The position numbers and the translations under genes were made by a program. DNA of 64,000 nt from Devosia nanyangense (GTDB taxonomy: Bacteria > Pseudomonadota > Alphaproteobacteria > Rhizobiales > Devosiaceae), in NCBI GenBank assembly GCA_016213505.1, contig JACRAF010000016.1:62001-126000 (forward strand). Reading direction: 5' to 3'. The first letter of the stretch is position 1; each line of letters opens with the position of its first letter. Below, piece after piece: positions 9,091 to 17,385 of the stretch. The notes below the pieces were generated by a model. That model was not told the origin of the DNA. It worked only from the letters and a program-made list of their open reading frames with translations, and ran no database searches.

Positions 9091-10260
9091 TTGACGCTGG
9101 ATGACACAGTCGCGCTTGCCGCCTCCTACTTGGGCATGGCGCCGGACGATCCACTTCTCTTCTCCTGGCGAGACGCACCGGCCACCGCGCAGTTGGGCAC
9201 CGCATTCGACACTCTGAACTGCCGGTTGTTTGTCTTCTGCACCAGCCGGAGCGGCAGCGAACTCTTCATCGATCACCTCAAGAACTACGGAATTGCTGCC
9301 GAGGAGCATCTCAATCGAGCCATTCCGCTGGCTCTCCGAGATAGCATCGAGAGCGATCCGGAATTCCTGCTCAGGCTGGCTTCCGAGTCGCCGTATCGGA
9401 ATTTCGGCATCAAGGTCAGTCACGACAAGATGGTGCCTTTCTTCGTGTCCGGCGAGCTTCCGGGCCATGCCGGTCGCTGGTCGTTCGTCAATGTGTCGCG
9501 CCGGAACGTCGTAGCGCAGGCGGTTTCGCTGGTGCTGGCCGAAAAAACCGGTGCCTGGCGGTCCGACAAGCTCAGGGGCGTGCAGGTCCTCCCCGAGGAC
9601 TACGACTTCAACGCCATCTTCTCCGCCGTCGACCGGATCACCTGGACGGAGGGCAAGAACCTCGCCCTCATGGGGAAGCTGGGGGTGCTGCCGTACCAAG
9701 TCTATTACGAGGACCTCGCCGCCGATCCTGAGGGTGTTTCCGCCACCGCGGCCAAGCATCTGGGTCTGCCGGCGCTCGACGCGGACGTCGAACAGTTCCC
9801 GTTGCTCCGGCGGATAGGCCCGGCACGGCAGGCCTCCGAGATCAATGCGCTCTGGGAGAAGCGGTTTCGATCCGACCTCGCGGCGGCCCGGGTTCCCGAT
9901 ATCAAGCAGCCGCTGGACCTAGCTCTCGCCCAGGAGCGGCAACGCTCCGAAGCCAGATTGCGCTCGTCGGAACTTCTGAAGCGGGCGCTGCAGCGCGAAA
10001 ACGACCTGCTCTACGACCGTATCCATCGCCTCGAGGCGCAATTGCGAGCAGTCGGCGTGCCGGCGAGCAAGGTCGATGTTCCGTCGCCGATGGCAGCGGC
10101 GCGACTGCCGCCGCCGCCGAGCGTCCGGGCGCCGACCGCCACGAAGCGCCCTCCGCCGGCGCCGCAACCGTCGTTCTACCGATCCTACCTCAGGCCCCTC
10201 ATTCCCGGCCCGATCCGCAATCTGGGCTATCGAGCCATGAAAAGGCTGCGTCGCCGGTAA
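9091..10260 (+). CDS. Stf0-type sulfotransferase with basic C-terminal tail
   Basis: A 389-residue PAPS-dependent sulfotransferase of the Stf0 (trehalose 2-sulfotransferase-like) family. The 5'-phosphosulfate-binding loop is FCTSRSGSELF (residues 49-59). The 3'-phosphate/PAPS-binding segment VSRRNVVAQAVSLVLAEKTG is at residues 135-154. After about residue 270 a predicted coiled coil is followed by a proline-rich linker (335-360) and a basic amphipathic tail ending RAMKRLRRR, which probably attaches it to the inner-membrane face. The start is TTG 9091 with only a weak ribosome-binding site. Its stop overlaps the next start (TAATG). Context suggests it sulfates a lipid-linked glycan or sugar residue; the acceptor is inferred. 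A decayed second copy lies at 13361-13718. Confidence 0.85.
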   Translation: MTLDDTVALAASYLGMAPDDPLLFSWRDAPATAQLGTAFDTLNCRLFVFCTSRSGSELFIDHLKNYGIAAEEHLNRAIPLALRDSIESDPEFLLRLASESPYRNFGIKVSHDKMVPFFVSGELPGHAGRWSFVNVSRRNVVAQAVSLVLAEKTGAWRSDKLRGVQVLPEDYDFNAIFSAVDRITWTEGKNLALMGKLGVLPYQVYYEDLAADPEGVSATAAKHLGLPALDADVEQFPLLRRIGPARQASEINALWEKRFRSDLAAARVPDIKQPLDLALAQERQRSEARLRSSELLKRALQRENDLLYDRIHRLEAQLRAVGVPASKVDVPSPMAAARLPPPPSVRAPTATKRPPPAPQPSFYRSYLRPLIPGPIRNLGYRAMKRLRRR

Positions 10261-13259
10261 TGTCGGGAGAATGGCACCAGGGGGTAGACGCACTTCCCTA
10301 CACGACCAGCCACGCCCACTACCTTTTGGCAGAGGGGGCCGATCGTCCGGAGGGGCCGAACATCGGGCGGCAGGGCGAGCATCTGACCATCGTCGCCATC
10401 ACTATGAACCGCCCGCCGATGGTGCACCGGCTGCTCGATTCCATTGCCAAGCACATGCCGCACTTTGTCGGCGACGTTCTCGTCGTCGACAACGGCTCCG
10501 ATGAGGCGGCCCGACTTCAGCTGGCGGCCTACCTCGCCAGAGCCCCCGTTAATGTCCGCTATGTTGCCATGCCCACCAGCCTCGGCGTCGCCGCCGGCCG
10601 CAACGCGGCCGTGCGCCATGTCCGCACCGACTGGATGCTGATGCTCGATGACGACATCTACCTGGTGTCAAATCCGCTGTCGGCTATGCAGGAGGATATC
10701 GCCACACTCGGCTGCAAGTTTGCCAACGCCAAGATTCTCAATCCCGACCTGCAGACGCCGTTTGCCTGGGGCGGCCACCTCTTTGTCACATCCGACCGGG
10801 CAGGGGTGAATCTCAACCACGGGTCGCCGCACCAATCCGCGGTCGTCGATAATCGTGCCTGGCGCCCCGAGATCGGGACTTTCCTGTTCGGCACAGGAGC
10901 TGTCATGGAGCGGCAGGCGTTCCTGCAGATGGGCGGTTTCGACGAGCAGCTGTGTGTCGGTTTCGAGGACATCGACTTCTCCCTCAGGCTGTTTCGGGAA
11001 GGGCTCAAGGTCGGATCTATCGGCCCGTTCTCTTTCGTCCACGACGATCCCGCACCAGCGGGCGCCACCGACGGATCAGACCGGCAGATTCGCTATTCCG
11101 AACAGACGATCAAGGACGCTGCGCTCCACCTGGAAGAGAAATACGGGTTCGGCGTCTGGACCGGGAGCCCGGATCGAACGCCCGACGCGCGGCCGGCCAC
11201 CGCCCCCGAAACGCCTGCCGCGCCTGTGGTTCCGCACAACTGGCATCCGGGGGTGGAGGTCGTTCCCTATACGACCAGCCATTCCCACTTTCTTCTGGCG
11301 GCAGGGGCGGATCGCCCGGAGGGCCCCAACATCGGCCGGCGCGGTGAGCACCTGACCATCGTCACCGTCACCATGAACCGCCCCGAGGTCGTCCGGCGCC
11401 TTGTCGAATCCGTGGCGAGCCATATCCCGCATTTCCGGGGCGAAGTGCTCATCGTCGACAACGGGTCGGATGAGCAGTCCCGGCTGAGCCTCCAGGCCAA
11501 TCTCTCGACGTCGCCAGTCAATATCCGGTTTCTCGCCTTGCCGACGAATCTTGGCGTTGCGGCGGGGCGCAACCAGGCGGTCGGCCACGTCCGCACCGAA
11601 TGGATGCTTTTGCTCGACGACGATATCTACCTGACGGGCGATCCACTGGCGCAGCTGCAGGAGGACGTCGCCGTGCTCGGCTGCCGCTTCGCCAGCCTGC
11701 GGCTCCTCGACGCCGACGCCAAGACACCGTTCGCGTGGGGTGGACACCTCTATCTCACGCGGGCCGGCGATGCGGTGCGGATGGGCCACGGCTCATCCCA
11801 CCGGGGCGTCGATCCGGGGGCCGGGGCGCTGAAGCCAGAGCTCGGGACGTTCCTGTTCGGCGGAGCGAGCCTCATGGAGCGCGCGGCATTCGAGCAGGTC
11901 GGCGGTTTTGACGAGCAGCTGTTCATCGGCTTCGAGGACACCGACTTCTCCATTCGCTTGTTTCAGCGCGGCATGAAGGTCGGGTCGGTGGGCCCGTTCG
12001 CCTTCGTGCACGATCACCCCAAGCCGATATCGGTTTCGAACGAGTCGTACGAGAGGACGCGCTACTCGCGCCAGGCGATCAAAGATGCTGCCCTCCACAT
12101 GGAGAGCAAGCACGCCGTCAGCTTCTGGCACGAGGGATTGCAGCGCTGGCTGGATGAGAAGAACGGCGATCTACCTATGAAGGAGCCGCTCCGTGCCGTC
12201 CCGAGCGAGGTCCGGCGCAGGCCCAAGGTCGCGTTATTCATCGACAAGGAGGGGTGGGCCTATGGCAACCTCGCCGACCAGCTTCGGCGCGAGCTGAGCC
12301 ATCGGTTCGAATTCACCATCCTCAGCTACGACGCGCTCAAAGACGACTTCAGATCGTTCTTGGCCCTCGAGGGCTTCGACGTCGTCTATTTCTTCTGGAG
12401 GGTGATCTTCTCTCACCTGTTGCGGCCGCCTGCCTCGCGCCGAGCGGCGACCCTCGGACTGGATTTCCGAAGTCTCTATGCGGCGCAATTCGAACGCACC
12501 GCGCTGACCTTCGGCGTCTATGATCACCTGTTCCTCGGCCCGGAGGAACTCGCCAAGAACATGACGTTCTTCAACCAGGCAGATTTGTATTCCGTCAGCT
12601 CGCGCAAACTGTTCGATATCTACAGCCGGATCCCCGGGTGTCCCCGTCCGGGCGCCGAGTTGCCCGACGGCGTCGATCTGCGCCTGTTCCGGCCGTCGAG
12701 CCGGTCGCGCCTCGGGACGACGGCACCGCTGGTGGTGGGCTGGGCCGGCAACAGCGCCTGGGGCGGCCGCGAACTCGATCGCAAGGGATTGCACTCGATC
12801 ATCCGTCCTGCCCTGCGCGAGCTGGCCAAAGAGGGCATCGTGTTCAAGGAGCATTTCGCCGACATCCTGGTCTTCCGCCGGACGCTAGAGGAAATGCCTG
12901 GCTACTATGGCGAACTCGATGTTTACCTTTGCGCCTCCGAGAGCGAGGGCACTCCCAATCCGGTGCTGGAGGCGATGGCGTCCGGGGTTCCGGTCGTGAC
13001 GACGGACGTGGGCATCGTGCGCGAGGCGTTCGGTCCGCTGCAGGCCGAGTTCGTCCTGAAGGAGCGGTCCGTCGCGGCGCTGGTCTCGGCGCTGAGGAGG
13101 CTGCACCATGACCGTTCGCTGCTCTCCAGAATGTCGAAGGAGAATTTGCTCAGGATACGCGCCTGGGACTGGTCGAAGCGTGCGCTGCCCTTCGGCGACT
13201 TCTTCGACGCCGCGATGGCCAGACGGAGGTCGCACCCGATCGATCGCTCGAGCTTCTAG
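10260..13259 (+). CDS. Three-domain glycosyltransferase GT2-GT2-GT4
   Basis: A 999-residue protein with three catalytic modules. Two related GT2 modules occupy about residues 1-315 and 325-640. Each begins with a shared leader (PYTTS..H, GADRPEGPNIG, GEHLTIV) and has a MLDDDIYL or LLDDDIYL DxD motif, WGGHL, and GFDEQL..GFED. A GT-B/GT4-like domain spans about 660-990, with VGWAGNSAWGG and the SEGTPNPVLEAMASGVP donor-binding block. One polypeptide could therefore add two or three sugars in sequence. The ATG overlaps the sulfotransferase stop (TAATG), so the two are translationally coupled. Start and domain order are clear; sugars and linkages are unknown. The internal GT2 repeat looks like a tandem duplication. 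Confidence 0.88.
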   Translation: MSGEWHQGVDALPYTTSHAHYLLAEGADRPEGPNIGRQGEHLTIVAITMNRPPMVHRLLDSIAKHMPHFVGDVLVVDNGSDEAARLQLAAYLARAPVNVRYVAMPTSLGVAAGRNAAVRHVRTDWMLMLDDDIYLVSNPLSAMQEDIATLGCKFANAKILNPDLQTPFAWGGHLFVTSDRAGVNLNHGSPHQSAVVDNRAWRPEIGTFLFGTGAVMERQAFLQMGGFDEQLCVGFEDIDFSLRLFREGLKVGSIGPFSFVHDDPAPAGATDGSDRQIRYSEQTIKDAALHLEEKYGFGVWTGSPDRTPDARPATAPETPAAPVVPHNWHPGVEVVPYTTSHSHFLLAAGADRPEGPNIGRRGEHLTIVTVTMNRPEVVRRLVESVASHIPHFRGEVLIVDNGSDEQSRLSLQANLSTSPVNIRFLALPTNLGVAAGRNQAVGHVRTEWMLLLDDDIYLTGDPLAQLQEDVAVLGCRFASLRLLDADAKTPFAWGGHLYLTRAGDAVRMGHGSSHRGVDPGAGALKPELGTFLFGGASLMERAAFEQVGGFDEQLFIGFEDTDFSIRLFQRGMKVGSVGPFAFVHDHPKPISVSNESYERTRYSRQAIKDAALHMESKHAVSFWHEGLQRWLDEKNGDLPMKEPLRAVPSEVRRRPKVALFIDKEGWAYGNLADQLRRELSHRFEFTILSYDALKDDFRSFLALEGFDVVYFFWRVIFSHLLRPPASRRAATLGLDFRSLYAAQFERTALTFGVYDHLFLGPEELAKNMTFFNQADLYSVSSRKLFDIYSRIPGCPRPGAELPDGVDLRLFRPSSRSRLGTTAPLVVGWAGNSAWGGRELDRKGLHSIIRPALRELAKEGIVFKEHFADILVFRRTLEEMPGYYGELDVYLCASESEGTPNPVLEAMASGVPVVTTDVGIVREAFGPLQAEFVLKERSVAALVSALRRLHHDRSLLSRMSKENLLRIRAWDWSKRALPFGDFFDAAMARRRSHPIDRSSF

Positions 13260-13360
13260 ACTAGCCGATGGCTCGGCCCCGTCGAACGCTTCGGATGTCG
13301 ATTGAAGGAGGCGCCACGTGGCAATATGGCAAGGCAAGCTCGCCCCAAACCGCATGCTGC

Positions 13361-13718
13361 AAAAAGAACATCACACAGGCGGCCGATTCACTGGTCCTTG
13401 CCGAGAACACGTGTTCATGGCATTTCGACAGGCTCGGGGCGCGGGAAGACATTCCAAACGACTGTAAATTCAATGCAGTTTCGCCGGCCATCGATCGGTT
13501 TGCTTGGACTGAGGGCGGAATTCTTGTTTGATGCCGAAACTCGAAGAGAGGCTACCCGAGATGTACTGTTCGGGCCTGGCGATCGAGCAGGGGGCCCGGC
13601 GATGACGACGTATCCGGGTTTGTCCGCCCGGGCGCCGGGTGCTGAACGATTTGCGCGCAGCCGGCGTCCGGTCCGCGATCCGGGCTCTCGTGCCATCAAG
13701 AAGCCGTATCGCCCGTGA
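13361..13718 (+). pseudogene. Decayed second copy of the Stf0 sulfotransferase gene
   Basis: This stretch between the two big glycosyltransferase genes encodes sulfotransferase fragments in two frames. Bases 13361-13528 read KKNITQAADSLVLAENT...FNAVSPAIDRFAWTEG. This aligns without gaps to residues 137-193 of the intact enzyme, with about 25 of 56 identities by hand count, including SLVLAE and WTEG. The last 17 codons before TGA 13716-13718 read RPVRDPGSRAIKKPYRP in another frame, matching the intact tail GPIRNLGYRAMKRLRRR. The PAPS loop, the N-terminal third and most of the middle are gone, and at least one frameshift separates the two pieces. The stop still overlaps the next ATG (TGATG), as in the intact copy. 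The upstream 100 bases (13260-13360) hold nothing recognised. Confidence 0.85.
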
Positions 13719-15739
13719 TGTCCGACGATTGGCGCAAGAGGGTGGAGGCGCTTCCCTACGCGACGAGCTATACGCACTACCTTCTCGCGCTTGGGGCGGA
13801 TCGTCCCGAGGGACCGAACATCGGGAGCCGGGGCGAGCACCTGACGATCGTGATCATCACGATGAATCGGCCGGAGGTCGTGCAACGGCTGATCAAATCG
13901 ATTGCCAGGCACATGCCGCATTATCGCGGCGAAATCCTCGTCGTGGACAATGGGTCGGAGGACAACGCCCGGACTCGGTTGGCGGCCTGTCTCACCGAAA
14001 CCCGCGTCACGCCCAGGCTTGTCGTGCTCCCCAGGAACCTCGGCGTCGCCGCCGGCCGCAACGAAGCCGTGCGCCATGTCCGCACGGACTGGATGCTGAT
14101 GCTCGACGACGACATCTACCTGGTGTCCGATCCGCTGCCGCGAATGCAGGAGGACCTGGCGGTACTCGGCTGCAAATTCGCCAACGCCATGATCCTCGAT
14201 GCCGACGCCCAGACCACGTTCGCGTGGGGAGGCCACCTGACCGTGGCCGTGAACAGAGACGGTGTGCGCGCAGGCCACGGATCGCCGCACAAGACGGTCG
14301 TCGTCGGCGATCGTGACCCGCAGCCCGAACTCGGGACCTTTCTGTTCGGCACCGCGGCGGTCATGGAGCGCGAAGCATTCGCGCGGACGGGCGGCTTCGA
14401 CGAGCAACTCTTCGTCGGCTTCGAGGACACCGACTTCTCCATCCGACTGTTTCGGGAGGGGTTGAAAGTCGGTGCGGTGGGGCCGTTCTCGTTCGTGCAC
14501 GACCATCCGAAACCGACGACCGACGTGGCCAGATCGTATGAGCGGGTGCGCTATTCGCACCAGGCGATCAGGGACGCCGCCATCCACCTGGAGAACAAGT
14601 ACGGGGTCGGCTTCTGGACTGACGGCCTGCAGCGCTGGCTCGACGACAAGACCAAGAACGATGCCGGCCTGCCTGCCGTGCTGGCGCCTCGTGCCTCCGC
14701 CGCAGTGCGGACGGTGCCAAAGGGCGTGCTGGTCATCGATACCGATAATTGGGCCTTCGCGAACAAGGCGGACCAGTTGCAACGTCGGCTGAGGCACCGC
14801 TTCGAGTTCACGGTCCTCAGCTACGCCGCGATCAAGGACGACTTCAGGATATTCCTTGCCCTCGAGGGCTTCGACATCGTCCACTTCGTGTGGCGGAAGA
14901 TCTTCGCCCAACTGCTCGGGCCGGCCGTATCCAGCCGCGCGGCGACTCTGGGACTGGATTTCCGGAGCCACTTTGCCAAACAGTTCGCGCACACTGCGCT
15001 GACCTTCGGCGTCTACGATCATTTGTTCCTCGCTCCGGGGGAGATCGAGAAATATGCGCCATGCTTCGAGCAGGCCGACCTCTACAGCGTCAGCTCCAGG
15101 AAGCTGTTTGACATCTACAGCGGAATTCCCGGCTATCCCCCGCCGGCCGCGGAACTCACCGACGGCGTCGATCTGGAGCTCTTCCGGCCGTCGAACCGAC
15201 CGCTGCCGGAGGCGACAGCGCCGCTGGTGGTCGGGTGGGCCGGCAACAGCGCCTGGGGCCCGAAGACGCACGACCACAAGGGGCTGCACACGATCATTCG
15301 CCCCGCAATCCGCGAACTGGCCAGGGAGGGCATCATCTTCAAGGAGCATTTCGCCGACATCCAGGTCGCCCGCCGGACTCGCGCCGAAATGCCCGGCTAC
15401 TACACCGAAATCGACATCTATTTGTGTGCATCCCAGAGCGAAGGAACGCCCAACCCGGTGCTGGAGGCGATGGCATGCGGCGTGCCTGTCGTGACCACCG
15501 ACGTCGGGGTGGCGAGGGAAGCGCTGGGGCCGCTGCAGTCCGAGTTCATCCTCGAAGATCGCTCGGTCGAGGCACTGGCTTCAAAACTGCGAAGGCTGCA
15601 TCGGGATCGCTCTGTGCTCGGAGCTCTGTCGGAGGAGAACCTGCGCCGGATCGGGGATTGGGACTGGTCGAGGCGCGCCGGGGCCAATGGGGACTTCTTT
15701 GACGCCGCGATCGCCAAGCGAAGGTCCCGCCGCGACTGA
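13718..15739 (+). CDS. Two-domain glycosyltransferase GT2-GT4
   Basis: A 673-residue paralog of the preceding 999-residue protein with one GT2 module (about 1-320) and one GT4-like module (about 335-665). The GT2 part has GADRPEGPNIG, TIVIITMNRPEVV, MLMLDDDIYLVSDP and GFDEQLFVGFEDTDFS. The GT4 part has VGWAGNSAWGPKTH and SEGTPNPVLEAMACGVP. Its GT2 module resembles module 1 of the long protein around the DxD motif and module 2 toward its end (HDHPKP, GLQRWLD). It may represent the form that existed before internal duplication. ATG 13718 overlaps the stop of the sulfotransferase pseudogene; a GTG one codon earlier is possible. Sugar specificity is unknown. Confidence 0.88.
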   Translation: MSDDWRKRVEALPYATSYTHYLLALGADRPEGPNIGSRGEHLTIVIITMNRPEVVQRLIKSIARHMPHYRGEILVVDNGSEDNARTRLAACLTETRVTPRLVVLPRNLGVAAGRNEAVRHVRTDWMLMLDDDIYLVSDPLPRMQEDLAVLGCKFANAMILDADAQTTFAWGGHLTVAVNRDGVRAGHGSPHKTVVVGDRDPQPELGTFLFGTAAVMEREAFARTGGFDEQLFVGFEDTDFSIRLFREGLKVGAVGPFSFVHDHPKPTTDVARSYERVRYSHQAIRDAAIHLENKYGVGFWTDGLQRWLDDKTKNDAGLPAVLAPRASAAVRTVPKGVLVIDTDNWAFANKADQLQRRLRHRFEFTVLSYAAIKDDFRIFLALEGFDIVHFVWRKIFAQLLGPAVSSRAATLGLDFRSHFAKQFAHTALTFGVYDHLFLAPGEIEKYAPCFEQADLYSVSSRKLFDIYSGIPGYPPPAAELTDGVDLELFRPSNRPLPEATAPLVVGWAGNSAWGPKTHDHKGLHTIIRPAIRELAREGIIFKEHFADIQVARRTRAEMPGYYTEIDIYLCASQSEGTPNPVLEAMACGVPVVTTDVGVAREALGPLQSEFILEDRSVEALASKLRRLHRDRSVLGALSEENLRRIGDWDWSRRAGANGDFFDAAIAKRRSRRD

Positions 15740-15802
15740 AGCATTGGCGTCATGGTCCCCATCGGGTATGAGCCATCGACCTTCAGCAACGGCGCCTGCA
15801 TC

Positions 15803-16588
15803 ATGGATTCACTTTGGCGGAGCATCCGTCCATACCTGTCGCGCACGGTCCGCTACCTGCACATAAGCTACCTGGAGACGAAGTCGGAGTACGAGGACAC
15901 CTACCTCGGCATCCTCTGGATACCGTTCTCGACGCTGATCTTCACCGGGATGCTCGCCCTCGTGTTCCGGCACAGCGACGCCTTGCCCCCCTCGAGCTTC
16001 TTCCTCTATGTGCTGTCTGGCTTCGTGCTCTGGAACTTCATTTCTGACTCGATCGGCGGCAGCACCAACATCATTCAGAAGAGGCTCGAGTTCGCGCTGC
16101 ACAATAACCTGTCGCTTGGTGGTCTGTTTTTGAAGATTCTTGTCGACAGACTATTCGAATTCGGAATTAACTTGTCTGTTCTTGTATTGGCGATGTTGTT
16201 TCTGAGTCCGTCGAATTTTGGCGCGAACATTCTGTTATTCCCACCATTTCTCCTGCTCATCTCGATAATGTCTTTATCGGTCAGTTATCTGGTGAACCTG
16301 GTAACCATACTTTACCCGGATTCAGGAAACCTCACGAAGACGGCGATGCGATTCCTGTTCTTCGCCTCACCGGTATTCTGGCTGGAGGAGAGCAAGGCCG
16401 GTCTCCTGCACCTTCTCGCCACCATCAACCCGGTTTCGTACTTCCTTAGCCTCGCGCGCGAGGTCTTCGGTGTGGAGCCTCTCAGCGCCCAGGTGTGGAT
16501 GATTGGCGGCTCGATCACCCTGGCGAGCGCAATCTGCGCCGGACTGGCTTTCCGGTACTCGCAGCACTTCGTCAGGAATATCCAGTAG
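15803..16588 (+). CDS. ABC-2 type polysaccharide export permease (Wzm/KpsM-like)
   Basis: A permease of about 261 residues with six hydrophobic segments and the family start pattern ending LGILWIPFSTLIFTGMLA. It forms the membrane channel that exports a finished lipid-linked glycan across the inner membrane together with the ATPase encoded two bases downstream. ATG 15803 gives the usual short cytoplasmic N-terminus; ATG 15752 would add 17 residues. The segment at about 16110-16330 is clearly richer in A+T than its surroundings (runs such as tgtttttgaagattcttg) and includes rare-looking codons, suggesting different ancestry or weak selection in the membrane core. Confidence 0.88.
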   Translation: MDSLWRSIRPYLSRTVRYLHISYLETKSEYEDTYLGILWIPFSTLIFTGMLALVFRHSDALPPSSFFLYVLSGFVLWNFISDSIGGSTNIIQKRLEFALHNNLSLGGLFLKILVDRLFEFGINLSVLVLAMLFLSPSNFGANILLFPPFLLLISIMSLSVSYLVNLVTILYPDSGNLTKTAMRFLFFASPVFWLEESKAGLLHLLATINPVSYFLSLAREVFGVEPLSAQVWMIGGSITLASAICAGLAFRYSQHFVRNIQ

Positions 16589-16590
16589 CA

Positions 16591-17337
16591 ATGGCGCAGA
16601 TCGACATCAAAGACGCATCCGTCAGCTATTTCGTGCGCAAGCGGGGGGACGTCGCCAAGAGCACCGAGGGCGGGGCCGTCGGTGCGCAGATCGTCATCGG
16701 CCGCCGCTATCTCGAGATCGCCGCGCTGCGGAACATCACTCTCTCCCTGACAACCGGCGACCGCGTCGGACTGATCGGCATGAACGGCTCGGGCAAATCC
16801 ACGCTGCTCAAGCTGTGCGCCGGCGCCCTTGCCGTCCAGAGTGGGTCGATTGCCATCGAGGGCAAGGTCAGCCCGCAGTTCGCCCTGGGTTCAGGCATCA
16901 GGCCGGCGCTGAGCGGCCGCCGGAACACCGAACTCAAATGTCTCTATATGGGCGTGCCGCAGCGGGCGATCTCGAGCTACGTCGAGGAAGTGAAAGCGCT
17001 CTGCGGCCTCGGCGGCTACTTCGAGCTGCCGGTCCAGAACTATTCGGCGGGCATGCGCTCGCGCCTGGTCATGAGCCTGTTGCGTCTGGTGCGCGCAGAC
17101 ATACTGATCATGGATGAATGGATCGGCGCGGCGGACGCCTCGGTCAACCGGACGGTGAGCGCGCTCCAGAGGGAATTGATCAAATCCGCGTCGATTCTCA
17201 TTCTCGCCAGCCATTCCCAGCGCATTCTTGCCGACTGGGCCGATCGGTTGGTCTGGCTGGAGCAGGGCAAGATCAGGCAGATCGGACCCGTCGATGCCGT
17301 TTATGAGGAGTACAATCGCTGGATGGGTTCGCGGTGA
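16591..17337 (+). CDS. ABC-type polysaccharide export ATPase (Wzt/KpsT-like)
   Basis: A 248-residue ATPase of the polysaccharide/teichoic acid export group. Walker A is GMNGSGKST, the signature is the family variant YSAGMRSRL, Walker B is DILIMDEW and the H-loop ASHS. It ends soon after the nucleotide-binding domain. There is no C-terminal carbohydrate-binding domain as in O9a-type Wzt, so recognition of a modified non-reducing end by this protein is not expected (KpsT/TagH-like behaviour). The ATG at 16591 follows the permease stop by two bases. An upstream in-frame extension overlaps the permease and was rejected. Confidence 0.9.
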   Translation: MAQIDIKDASVSYFVRKRGDVAKSTEGGAVGAQIVIGRRYLEIAALRNITLSLTTGDRVGLIGMNGSGKSTLLKLCAGALAVQSGSIAIEGKVSPQFALGSGIRPALSGRRNTELKCLYMGVPQRAISSYVEEVKALCGLGGYFELPVQNYSAGMRSRLVMSLLRLVRADILIMDEWIGAADASVNRTVSALQRELIKSASILILASHSQRILADWADRLVWLEQGKIRQIGPVDAVYEEYNRWMGSR

Positions 17338-17385
17338 GCGAACGGCACTGGTCCCCTTTCGCCTGGCAATATCGGTAGCGACGCG

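Noticed and set aside
13302..13718. A 138-codon open frame taken as a new gene
   Set aside because: Only its last 17 codons match anything (the sulfotransferase tail). The better match upstream is in another frame, so it is part of a pseudogene.
13415..15349. A 644-codon minus-strand frame opposite the GT2-GT4 gene
   Set aside because: The composition is shadow-like and no motif is recognisable. The plus-strand gene has two complete catalytic domains.
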